This document shows, in pieces, positions 8,001-16,397 of a stretch of 55,537 bases of DNA. The stretch covers positions 1 through 55,537 of the forward strand of contig DAIDKV010000256.1 of assembly GCA_027449865.1 (NCBI GenBank), written 5' to 3'. Each line of letters starts with the position of its first letter. Within the stretch, counting starts at the first letter, position 1. The notes beneath the pieces are model-generated. The model searched no databases, was not told where the DNA came from, and worked only from the letters and a program-made list of their open reading frames with translations. The translations under genes and the position numbers were made by a program. The stretch comes from Planctomycetales bacterium (GTDB taxonomy: Bacteria > Planctomycetota > Planctomycetia > Isosphaerales > Isosphaeraceae).

Positions 8001-9467
8001 TCAGAGAGCCCGGTGGTGTCGGTGCGTGCTGGGGAGCGGGTCCTTGACATGGCGGTTGGCCTTGCCGAAAAGGGGGTGTCGTATCCTCGGATGATGAACT
8101 TTTGGCTTCGCGATGTGGACGTGCCGACGTCTCGGGGCAGGCAAGACCGACCCAGGCGCTGGTTGAGGCGGCGGCGCTGGTGGTGGTGTGGGGGATGGAG
8201 TTGGAGACGGCAGCGGGGCCGGCGGCGGGCCGATGACCGGTGGCGGAGTTGGGGAAGGCCCGAAGATCGGGATGGGAGGCGGCGAGGGCCTGAGACCCGG
8301 CGGCGTTCCGGGGCTCGAAGTCGGCGAGGGGCTCGGCGTGGGGGCCGATGTCGTGCTACCGACCATCGCGTCGATGAACACAGCGCCGGCCGGCGAGCCT
8401 AGGCCCGCCTGAGTGTTGTAGTTCGCCGTGGTGATCGTCATGTTCGAGGCGCTGCCGCCAGCGGAGATGGGCGATTTGTTAAAATCGGAGGGCGGGAGGG
8501 CGTAAATGGTCGGGAGCGTCTGAGTCGCTCCCGTCAATGATGCCAGACCAGCCTCGCCGCGGCCCTGGTTGACTATGGCCATGATCCCGGCCCAGGCTGG
8601 CGCGCCGACACTCGTCCCACCGACAACTCCCCACTTTCCCTGATCGGCGGAGGCCCCTGGCAAGATCACGTAGATGGAGACGCCCGACTGCGGATTCCCA
8701 TCGAACGAGACATCGGGCGTGCTCCGGTTGCCGGTTGACTGCACGACCTTCTGGAAGGACGGTTCCGTCTCGAAAGCACTGACGCCGCCACCGGAGTTGT
8801 TCCATCCAGTCTCCGAGCCGTATCCGCCCGTGCCGGAGAGGGTCAACATGGTCCCACCGACCGAGAGGACTCCGGGCGCCGTTGAGGGCCACTGGATCGC
8901 ACCGCTGTCGCCGCTCGCCGCAATGAAGGTGATTCCTGACGCCAGGAAGGTCGAGTCGCTGGACGATTCACCACTGGATTCGGTGTAGCCCCAGCTCATG
9001 GAGACCACCGAGACACCCGGGACCTGGCTTGCGGTTTTCACCGCGTTCATCAGGTTGGAGAATTCCTGACTGGAAGTTGTGCCGGGCGACGACTCGACCA
9101 CAGTAATCTTCGCGCCGGGTGCGATGGCATGGGCCCACTCGACATCCAGCGTTTCTTCGGTCGCCCAGCCTGAATCCGACTGGTTACCGGCCTGATCGAT
9201 CACGTTGACCGTGAGGCTCGGCAGCCCATATTGCACGTCGAAAACGTTGAGCGACGCCTGCAAGTTCGCGTCGTGATACTCGTCGACAATGGCGATCGTC
9301 TGACCAGTTCCGTCGGCCGCGATTGAGGCACCTGTGGAGGAATGAAAGACGATCCCGCCCAGTCCGTAGGCGTCGACGATCTGTGAGGGCGTGAAACCAG
9401 TCGGCAGCCAACGACCATCGAGAGGCTCCACGAACGGGCGGAAACCCCGCCATCGCCTGATCCGCAT
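8001..9467 (-). CDS. S53 (sedolisin) serine-carboxyl peptidase, secreted, Pro-rich tail
   Basis: A 488-residue subtilisin-fold peptidase of the sedolisin family. The catalytic Glu and Asp are Glu104 and Asp108 (EETLDVEW), the oxyanion Asp is Asp187 (SGDSGA), and the nucleophile is Ser286 in GGTSVGAPAWAG. A GLGSP loop near residue 380 is the usual calcium-side region. The N-terminus FRPFVEPLDGRWLPTG (about 9-24) resembles the planctomycete LEPR-XLL export-associated motif. No S53 propeptide (normally about 170-200 residues) precedes the catalytic domain. After about residue 390 comes a long Pro/Ser/Thr-rich linker and a His/Arg/Lys-rich tail. ATG 9467 has GGGAGTGGAG upstream and is preferred to the frame start at 9608. 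Confidence 0.85.
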   Translation of the reverse strand: MRIRRWRGFRPFVEPLDGRWLPTGFTPSQIVDAYGLGGIVFHSSTGASIAADGTGQTIAIVDEYHDANLQASLNVFDVQYGLPSLTVNVIDQAGNQSDSGWATEETLDVEWAHAIAPGAKITVVESSPGTTSSQEFSNLMNAVKTASQVPGVSVVSMSWGYTESSGESSSDSTFLASGITFIAASGDSGAIQWPSTAPGVLSVGGTMLTLSGTGGYGSETGWNNSGGGVSAFETEPSFQKVVQSTGNRSTPDVSFDGNPQSGVSIYVILPGASADQGKWGVVGGTSVGAPAWAGIMAIVNQGRGEAGLASLTGATQTLPTIYALPPSDFNKSPISAGGSASNMTITTANYNTQAGLGSPAGAVFIDAMVGSTTSAPTPSPSPTSSPGTPPGLRPSPPPIPIFGPSPTPPPVIGPPPAPLPSPTPSPTPPPAPPPQPAPGSVLPAPRRRHVHIAKPKVHHPRIRHPLFGKANRHVKDPLPSTHRHHRAL

Positions 9468-9758
9468 GGTCGCTCCACTCCCATCGTCGATCGAGGTGCT
9501 ACTTGCGGCCGCATTGGTTACTGGTCCCGGATGGGCGGGGGGCGGCCATCGCCGTTGAGGCCGTCGATGGTCTCCCTTCGAAAATACGAGTCGTCCCGTG
9601 AGGATCAATGATTATCGCTGGCAGAGTTATGGTCTGGGAAGCGATCTCCTACGGATTTCGTGGAATTGGGTCGGGCTGAGGGTCCCGAGCGGCGGCTGAT
9701 GGCGCTTACAATAATATTTCGATCAACCACCCCGAATGCAATCGGGAAGGAGCCCTTG

Positions 9759-12056
9759 ATGAACCGTCGTTTGATCCTCGCCGCTACTTCCCTGCTGATT
9801 CTCGGAGGCGCCTCACTCCGGATGGTACCCCGGAGGATGACTAGGACCACAAAGACCGAAGAGATCGGGCAAACTGGCGAGTTCGTGCGAGCGCGAGCCG
9901 ATGATGGGCGGCTATTTCTCCCAAACATTCGATATCGCCCGCTCTCGTCGCCGATCGACCAGGGAGGATTCACGGCCGCACTTTTTGCGGTCCGGCCTTG
10001 GCGGTCCAATGCCTCACTTGCCGAGATCGCCGAGCACTGGAGGCGTCCGGGCGACCAGGGCCTTGCGATTGTCGAGCGGCAACTGTCTGATCCAGGGCTG
10101 ACTCGAAACGGCAAATTCTCGTCTCTCTATCTGAAGGCGATTCTCCTCGGCTATGAGGGTCGGCCTGGGCAGGCTTACGAGGTCTGGGAGGAGCTAAAGA
10201 CACTTGTCCGGCCAGACCTGGAGCTCTCGCGATCAACGCTCGGGACGATTCTGTTCCTTCAAGGTGTCTCGGCCCTACGCCGTGGGGAGGACGAGAACTG
10301 TCTCATCTGTCGTGGCGACAGCGCCTGCCTGCTCCCAATTGGCCCGTCGGCCATCCACAACAAGCCGAACGGTTCGCGTGCCGCCATCCGCCACTTTACC
10401 GAGTACCTTGACGAATTCCCCACCGACCTCCAGGCTCGCTGGCTGCTCAACCTCGCCCACATGACCCTTGGCGAGTACCCCAAGAAGGTCAATTCCCGGT
10501 ATCGGCTCGACCTCTCGAAGTTTTTTCACTCCGAGATCGACATCGGGGCCTTTCGCGAGATCAGCCATTCGACCGGGCTTGACGACCGAATCAACCAATC
10601 GGGCGGCGCGATCATGGACGACTTCGACGACGACGGGTGGCTTGACGTCCTCATTACCTGCCACGACCCGACCGAGCACATGGCCTTCTACCACAATAAC
10701 GGCGACGGTACCTTCGTTAACCGGACGAACGAGGCCGGACTCTCCGATCAGTTTGGTGGCCTGGTCTGCTACCAGGCCGATTTCGATAACGATGGTCATC
10801 TGGACGTTTTCATCCCGCGCGGAGCCTGGCATGAATGGCCGATGCGACCCTCACTGCTGCGTAATCGAGGCCGTGGGCGGTTCGAGGACGTCACGAAGCG
10901 AGCGGGACTTCTCGACCCGGCCAATTCCAACGCGGCCGCGTGGGCCGACTACGACAACGATGGCCAGGTCGACCTCTTTGTCGCCTGCGAGAAGCAGCCG
11001 AACCGGCTCTACCACAATCGAGGCGACGGGACTTTTGAAGAGGTTGGCGCACGGGCCGGCGTGCAGGGAGCCCCCGACCGGTTCGCCAAGGGATGCACCT
11101 GGTTCGATTACGACAACGACGATTTTCCCGACCTCTTTGTCAACAACATGGCCGATGCTGCCCGGCTTTACCACAATAATCGCAAAGGCAGGTTCGAGGA
11201 GGTCACGAGCCCGATGGGGATCGACGGCCCGACCGGATTCTCCTGCGGGGCATTCGACTACAACAACGACGGCTGGCTCGACATCTTTGCTGTTGAGTAC
11301 GGCTGGCCGGTGGCCGAGGTGATCCATGGCATGCAGGGAAAGCCCGTCGATCGGACCGGCAATCGACTCTATCGAAATCGGCAAGGGAAGGGTTTCGAGG
11401 ATGTCAGTCTCGAGGTCGATCTCGGGGCATATTATGCCACGATGGGCCTGAACTATGCCGATTTCGACAATGACGGTTATCAGGATATCTATCACGCCAC
11501 CGGTGGACTTGGCTTCGGTTACCTGGTCCCGAACCGGATGCTGAAGAACGTCGAGGGAAAGCGATTTGTCGACATCTCGTCGTCGTCGCGGACGGCTCAC
11601 CTACAAAAGGGGCACGGTGTGGCCTGCGGTGACTGGGACCGTGACGGCGACGTCGACCTCTTCGTCGAGATGGGAGGCGGTGTCAACGGCGACAAGTATC
11701 ACAATCTTCTCTTCCAGAACCCTGGACAGGGGAATCACTCGCTGACGCTCAAGCTCGTTGGCAGGAAATCGAACCGGGCGGCGATCGGGGCACGGATTCG
11801 GGTTGTCGCGGCTGGCGGATCACCGTTGATGGTTTATCGTGAAGTCTCGTCTGGATGCAGCTTCGGCGGCAATCCGATGGAGCAAACCATCGGCCTCGCC
11901 CGCGCCACGCAGGTCGAGACGCTCGAAGTATACTGGCCCACCAGCCGGACCAGGCAGGTCTTCCGCAATCTCCCGGCCGATCATACGATCGAAGTGACAG
12001 AATTCAATGATCGCTATCGAGTGCTCGATCACCGTCCGATCTCGCTCAAGCCTTGA
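9759..12056 (+). CDS. FG-GAP/VCBS repeat protein with ASPIC/UnbV C-terminus (CRTAC1-like)
   Basis: A 765-residue exported protein. It starts with an uncleaved or cleavable signal (MNRRLILAATSLLILGG), has a helical TPR-like region, then a Cys motif ENCLICRGDSACLLPI (Cys181, 184, 190). Seven Ca-binding repeats of DxDxDGxxD type follow (DFDDDGWLD, DFDNDGHLD, DYDNDGQVD, DYDNDDFPD, DYNNDGWLD, DFDNDGYQD, DWDRDGDVD), giving a beta-propeller. The C-terminal 110 residues are an ASPIC/UnbV domain (LKLVGRKSNRAAIGARIRV). It is clearly paralogous to the gene at 13880-16282. The ATG at 9759 has GGAAGGAG upstream. Role in surface adhesion or ligand binding is inferred from the fold only. Confidence 0.88.
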   Translation: MNRRLILAATSLLILGGASLRMVPRRMTRTTKTEEIGQTGEFVRARADDGRLFLPNIRYRPLSSPIDQGGFTAALFAVRPWRSNASLAEIAEHWRRPGDQGLAIVERQLSDPGLTRNGKFSSLYLKAILLGYEGRPGQAYEVWEELKTLVRPDLELSRSTLGTILFLQGVSALRRGEDENCLICRGDSACLLPIGPSAIHNKPNGSRAAIRHFTEYLDEFPTDLQARWLLNLAHMTLGEYPKKVNSRYRLDLSKFFHSEIDIGAFREISHSTGLDDRINQSGGAIMDDFDDDGWLDVLITCHDPTEHMAFYHNNGDGTFVNRTNEAGLSDQFGGLVCYQADFDNDGHLDVFIPRGAWHEWPMRPSLLRNRGRGRFEDVTKRAGLLDPANSNAAAWADYDNDGQVDLFVACEKQPNRLYHNRGDGTFEEVGARAGVQGAPDRFAKGCTWFDYDNDDFPDLFVNNMADAARLYHNNRKGRFEEVTSPMGIDGPTGFSCGAFDYNNDGWLDIFAVEYGWPVAEVIHGMQGKPVDRTGNRLYRNRQGKGFEDVSLEVDLGAYYATMGLNYADFDNDGYQDIYHATGGLGFGYLVPNRMLKNVEGKRFVDISSSSRTAHLQKGHGVACGDWDRDGDVDLFVEMGGGVNGDKYHNLLFQNPGQGNHSLTLKLVGRKSNRAAIGARIRVVAAGGSPLMVYREVSSGCSFGGNPMEQTIGLARATQVETLEVYWPTSRTRQVFRNLPADHTIEVTEFNDRYRVLDHRPISLKP

Positions 12057-12147
12057 GTAACGCCTGGCAGCAGCCGTGAAAGTCCAGTGCGTCACGAGTG
12101 CGGACGGAGGAGATAGGAGCCGGACAGAATCCTCGCGAGGGTGGTAC

Positions 12148-13878
12148 ATGGAACGGCGATGGTTCCTCTTGCTTGTGGCAATGGCGCTTGGGATCGCGTC
12201 GGGATGTCGTCGGGATCTGGTCTCGCTCCCTTCAAAGTCGGGCGATTCGACAGGCCTGGTCCCCGACGATCCCGACCCGCTAAGATTCCGAGCGCAGGAA
12301 CTACCGTTTCGCTACGAGCGGGGCGAGACCGGACTCGCCTGGCCGGTCGAGACGACCGGCGGAGGGATCGGACTGCTCGACTTCGATGGCGATGGTCGGC
12401 TTGATCTCTTCTTTGCGCAGGGAGGTCCGCTTGAGTCGGGTAAAATCAGACCGATGGCCGATGTTTTGCTCCTCAACCGGGGAGATGGAAAGTTTGAGGA
12501 CGTCTCGACAGCGGTCGGCCTGGGGCCCCGCGGGTACGGGCAGGGGGTTGCGGTCGCCGATTACGATGGCGACGGTGACTCCGATGTCTACGTCACTCGG
12601 TACGGCCGGAACACTCTCTGGCGTAACGAGGGTGGTCGGTTCACCGACATGACCGAGACGGCGGGGGTCGGCTGTGGACTCTGGAGCCTGGGTGCCGCGT
12701 TCGCGGATTATGATGGAGACGGCGACCTCGATCTCTTCGTGGCTCGCTACTTCACCTTCAACCCGACTCAGGCCCCTTTCCACCGCGATCCGAAAACTGG
12801 TGCGCCGGATTATGGGATGCCGGCGAACTTTCCTGGGCAGCCCGATGTCCTCTTCCGGAACGATGGGGGCGGTCATTTCACGGATGTGACCGATCGAGCC
12901 GGCATCGCGGGGAACGGTCGGGGGATGGGTGTCGTGGCCGCGGACTTCGACGGCGACGCTCGGATCGATTTTCTCGTCGCGAATGATGCAATGCCGAACG
13001 CTCTTTGGATCAACCGAGGCGACGGCACCTTCGAGGACCGCGCGGAGGCCCTCGGGGTTGCGGTCAATGGCGACGGCGTCTCCGAGGCCAACATGGGGAT
13101 CGCCCACGGCGACCTCGACGGAGACGGTCTACCCGAAGTGATGATCACCCACTTTTTCGGCGAGCACAGCACGCTCTGGCGCCCAGGAGCCCTGCCCGAC
13201 GGCTCCCTCTACTATCGCGATGCGACCGACGAGACGAGCCTGGTTGCCGACACTAGGAATCTCACAGGATGGGGAGCTGCTTTCGCGGATTTCGATCTCG
13301 ATGGCTGGCTCGACATCGTCTCGACCAACGGCCACATCCGTCGCGAGCCGACTCAACTCCACCCCTACGAGAATCCGCCCATCCTCTGGAAGAATCGCGG
13401 CGGGGGCCAGCTTGCCAATGTCACGGAAGGTGCTGGCGAGTATTTCCGAAGTCTCCACATGGGCCGCGGCCTGGCGGTTGGCGACCTTGACGACGATGGA
13501 GACCAGGACCTGGTGATCCTGCAGCACCTCGAACCGAGCGTGGTTCTGTGGAACGAGTCGCCCAGACGCGGACGTCGGCTCACAATCCGACTCCGGGGTC
13601 GGGCTCCCAATACCGACGCCATTGGTGCCCGCCTGACCGCCCAAATCGGGCCAGTTTCAATTGTTCGTACTCTCGACGGCGGAGGCAGTTACGTCTCCGC
13701 AAGTGATCCGCGCCTCGTCTTCGGGCTCGGTCAGGCTACGAAGGTCGATCGCCTGGTAATCCGGTGGCCCTCCGGCCTGGTTGAGACCCGGTCCGAGATT
13801 CCGGCGGACCGACTCCTCGAATTCAAGGAGCCGACAGGGAATTCGAGTGATTCGCATTCTGTGATACGTGGTCAGTGA
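12148..13878 (+). CDS. ASPIC/UnbV FG-GAP lipoprotein (CRTAC1-like)
   Basis: A 576-residue protein. The N-terminus MERRWFLLLVAMALGIASGC has a lipobox-like IASGC, so it is probably lipid-anchored after Cys20. Seven propeller repeats carry DxDxDGxxD-type loops (DFDGDGRLD, DYDGDGDSD, DYDGDGDLD, DFDGDARID, DLDGDGLPE, DFDLDGWLD, DLDDDGDQD). The end is an ASPIC/UnbV domain (TIRLRGRAPNTDAIGARL, then GLGQATKVDRLVIRWPSG). It lacks the N-terminal helical region and Cys motif of its two neighbours and so belongs to a different subtype. It lies 91 bp after the first ASPIC gene, probably co-transcribed, and converges on the third with stop codons 1 nt apart. Confidence 0.88.
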   Translation: MERRWFLLLVAMALGIASGCRRDLVSLPSKSGDSTGLVPDDPDPLRFRAQELPFRYERGETGLAWPVETTGGGIGLLDFDGDGRLDLFFAQGGPLESGKIRPMADVLLLNRGDGKFEDVSTAVGLGPRGYGQGVAVADYDGDGDSDVYVTRYGRNTLWRNEGGRFTDMTETAGVGCGLWSLGAAFADYDGDGDLDLFVARYFTFNPTQAPFHRDPKTGAPDYGMPANFPGQPDVLFRNDGGGHFTDVTDRAGIAGNGRGMGVVAADFDGDARIDFLVANDAMPNALWINRGDGTFEDRAEALGVAVNGDGVSEANMGIAHGDLDGDGLPEVMITHFFGEHSTLWRPGALPDGSLYYRDATDETSLVADTRNLTGWGAAFADFDLDGWLDIVSTNGHIRREPTQLHPYENPPILWKNRGGGQLANVTEGAGEYFRSLHMGRGLAVGDLDDDGDQDLVILQHLEPSVVLWNESPRRGRRLTIRLRGRAPNTDAIGARLTAQIGPVSIVRTLDGGGSYVSASDPRLVFGLGQATKVDRLVIRWPSGLVETRSEIPADRLLEFKEPTGNSSDSHSVIRGQ

Positions 13879-13890
13879 ATCACTGACCAC
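13868..13890. terminator. Perfect palindrome containing both convergent stop codons
   Basis: An 11-bp arm (13868-13878, GTGGTCAGTGA) and its exact complement (13880-13890) flank one central base. The TGA stops of the plus gene (13876-13878) and minus gene (13880-13882) are inside it, so both proteins end Arg-Gly-Gln. It may act as a shared bidirectional terminator; no T run follows. Confidence 0.5.
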
Positions 13891-16282
13891 GACGCTCGGA
13901 CGGTTTCTCCTGCTTCGCGATGATGCGGAAACCGTCCGAGCCCTCGGTGATTTCAATGAATTGATTCGCTGGGATGTCGCGGAAGGTCTGGGTGGTCCGG
14001 CTGGTCGGCCATTGGATTACCAGCTCGGCCAATCGCTCTACTCCGCCCAGCCCGATCAGTTCGGTGAGCGAGTTCCCGCCGAAACTCGAGTTGTTACCAA
14101 TGGTCCGGTAGATCGACCGCTTCCGACCATCCGGCAGGACCAGATCGGCCCGGATCCGCGCCCCGATCGCTGAGCGATTCGTCCGGGTGCCTACAAGTTT
14201 CACCTTCAGCCAGTGGCGTCCTTCCAGCGGGTTGCGGAAGAGAGCGTTGTACGCCTGATCGCCGGGGGTTGCACCACCAAGCTCGACGAAGAGATCCAGG
14301 TCGCCGTCGTCGTCGAAATCGGCAAACGAGACCCCGTGCCCTTTCTGTAGATGCCCTGTGCCGGAAAGCGTTGTCACGTCCTCAAACCCGATGCCCTCGA
14401 CGTTGCGGAACATTAACTTTACGTCTAGCCCCTCATACGACATATCTCCGGTCCCGAGGTACAGGTCGAGATACCCGTCGTTGTCGATGTCGCCGAAGTT
14501 GGCTCCCATCGGTGCCATGGCGCGGTCGAGGCCCATCTCGACCGAGACATCGCGGAAGCCGTCCTTGGCGAGGTTACGGTAGAGTCTCGGATGGCTTGAA
14601 CCCTGAATCCGAACTCCCAACGCGCTGGCGAGAACCTCCGCAACCTTCGCTCGATAGTCGTTAACATACAGGTCGAGCTTCCCGTCGTTGTCGTAGTCCC
14701 AGAACCAGCAGGCGAAGCTCATGTCGGCACCAGTGACACCGAGCGAAGAGGCGACATCTTCAAACGTCCCATCCCCTTGGTTGCGGTAGAGCCGGCTCGG
14801 CTGTCCCATGTTCGAAACGAAGAGATCGAGTTGGCCGTCGTCGTCGTAATCGCCCCAGACCGAGCCCTTGGCGCACCGCTCATTGACCACTCCAGCGCGG
14901 CCGGCAACATCCTTGAAGGTTCCATTCCCTTCATTGTGGTAGAGCCGGCAGCGATTACGCGGATTCCCAGGGCGGTCCGATGGTTGCCCGCCCGGAATCA
15001 AGTACTCGCCACAAACGAAGAGGTCGAGCCGTCCGTCATTGTCGTAATCGCCCCAGGCGGCCGACTCGGTTGTGATCGGCTCGCCGAGCCCGGCCCCGAT
15101 TGTGACGTCGTCGAAGCTCGCATCCCCACGGTTCCGCAAGAGCGAGAGCCGAAGCGCACGCTCCCAGCCGCCGCGGAGCAGAAGTACGTCGAGATCCCCG
15201 TCATTGTCATAATCCGCCCGACGGATGTTCAGAGCATAGACCTGGTCCCCCAGCCCGGCCGACGCCGACCGGTCCTCAAATGTCCCGTCGCCTTTGTTGA
15301 TGTAGAGGGAAGCACCGAGATCGGCGTCGAGCGAGGTTGAGAAGAGGTCCGGGCGCTCGTCGCCATTGAAATCGTCGAAGATGCTCCCGCCGGCCAGGTT
15401 CGGCCCTCTTGCCGTCAGCCCGGTCGTCGTCGCCACGTTCTCGAACCTCGGCGCCTCGCCGGAGGTCGTCTGCGAAAGCCTGGTCGCAATCCGGTACTCG
15501 GGTGGCACCTGGTCGGGGTACTCGCCCAGCGTCATCGCGACAATGTTTAGTAGCCAGATAATCCGAAGGTCACGCGGCGACTCGGCCAGGTAAGCCTTGA
15601 ACCACTTCATTGCCTCGCGAGAGCCGGATTCGTTTTTGTGCCTCGCCTCCTCGGCGATCGGAAAGATGCAAGTCGACGGCCCAACGCACTCCACACAATT
15701 CTCGATCTCGCCTCGGCGCATCGCGACGATCCCCAGCACGGCCATCAGCCGGAGCCGGACATTCCCTGGCACCGAGGAATCGCGGGCCATTTCCAGGGCC
15801 TGCTGGAGCCACTCGGACGACTCACGGAACTTTCCCTCGTACATGTAAAGGAACCCGATCGACTGGAGCATCGCTACCGCCTCCAGCCGCTTCTGTGGCG
15901 TGGGGTGAGGGGTGACCGGCAGCTCCGCGTATCTCTTCTTGAGCACGCTGATCCCTCGACGACCGCGCCCCCGGACACTCTCTCGCAGTTCCTGGAGCGA
16001 TTCCGGATGGAGGATACGGGTCGAGAACCGGATTGCTGTCTCGTAACCGCCATCCTCGAACCGGTCGAGTATCATCTCGAACGATACAGGCTCGGGCTCC
16101 TTCGCGGACGTCTTCCCGATGGATCGATCGCGGCCACTCCGGGGGCCTTCTGACGAGCCCACGGCCAACGGACGACGGTCGGACTTCACGAATCGATCTT
16201 CCTTCAAGAGGAAGTAGACCACCCCGCAAGCAACTCCGAAACAGAAGACCCCCGCCAGCGCGATCCCGATGAGTTTGCGCAT
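13880..16282 (-). CDS. FG-GAP/VCBS repeat protein with ASPIC/UnbV C-terminus, paralogue
   Basis: An 800-residue protein with an N-terminal membrane anchor or signal (LIGIALAGVFCFGVACGVVYFLL, about 4-26), a TPR-like helical region (100-240), the Cys motif ENCVECVGPSTCIFPI (Cys196, 199, 205), seven DxDxDGxxD-like propeller repeats (for example DFNGDERPD, DYDNDGDLD, DYDDDGQLD, DFDDDGDLD) and an ASPIC/UnbV end (KVKLVGTRTNRSAIGARIRA). It matches the protein at 9759 along its length, including LLNIVAMTLGEYPDQV versus LLNLAHMTLGEYPKKV and LQKGHGVSFADFD versus LQKGHGVACGDWD. The two paralogues face each other with a third, shorter family member between them. Confidence 0.88.
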   Translation of the reverse strand: MRKLIGIALAGVFCFGVACGVVYFLLKEDRFVKSDRRPLAVGSSEGPRSGRDRSIGKTSAKEPEPVSFEMILDRFEDGGYETAIRFSTRILHPESLQELRESVRGRGRRGISVLKKRYAELPVTPHPTPQKRLEAVAMLQSIGFLYMYEGKFRESSEWLQQALEMARDSSVPGNVRLRLMAVLGIVAMRRGEIENCVECVGPSTCIFPIAEEARHKNESGSREAMKWFKAYLAESPRDLRIIWLLNIVAMTLGEYPDQVPPEYRIATRLSQTTSGEAPRFENVATTTGLTARGPNLAGGSIFDDFNGDERPDLFSTSLDADLGASLYINKGDGTFEDRSASAGLGDQVYALNIRRADYDNDGDLDVLLLRGGWERALRLSLLRNRGDASFDDVTIGAGLGEPITTESAAWGDYDNDGRLDLFVCGEYLIPGGQPSDRPGNPRNRCRLYHNEGNGTFKDVAGRAGVVNERCAKGSVWGDYDDDGQLDLFVSNMGQPSRLYRNQGDGTFEDVASSLGVTGADMSFACWFWDYDNDGKLDLYVNDYRAKVAEVLASALGVRIQGSSHPRLYRNLAKDGFRDVSVEMGLDRAMAPMGANFGDIDNDGYLDLYLGTGDMSYEGLDVKLMFRNVEGIGFEDVTTLSGTGHLQKGHGVSFADFDDDGDLDLFVELGGATPGDQAYNALFRNPLEGRHWLKVKLVGTRTNRSAIGARIRADLVLPDGRKRSIYRTIGNNSSFGGNSLTELIGLGGVERLAELVIQWPTSRTTQTFRDIPANQFIEITEGSDGFRIIAKQEKPSERRGQ

Positions 16283-16397
16283 CGTTCCCCGGTTCGTCCG
16301 GACCTATCAGAGGGGAAGCACGGCAATCGGGGGAGGACCGACGCCGGAAGGCGCACCGCATGGCTCACGCCACGGGTCGCTTCTAAAGAATTCAGCG

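Noticed and set aside
10275-11600. Long antisense frames (185 and 249 codons) opposite the first ASPIC gene, Val/Ile/Asp-rich
   Set aside because: The repeated DxDxDG codons read backwards give Val-Val-Val-Ile runs; these are shadows of the propeller repeats.
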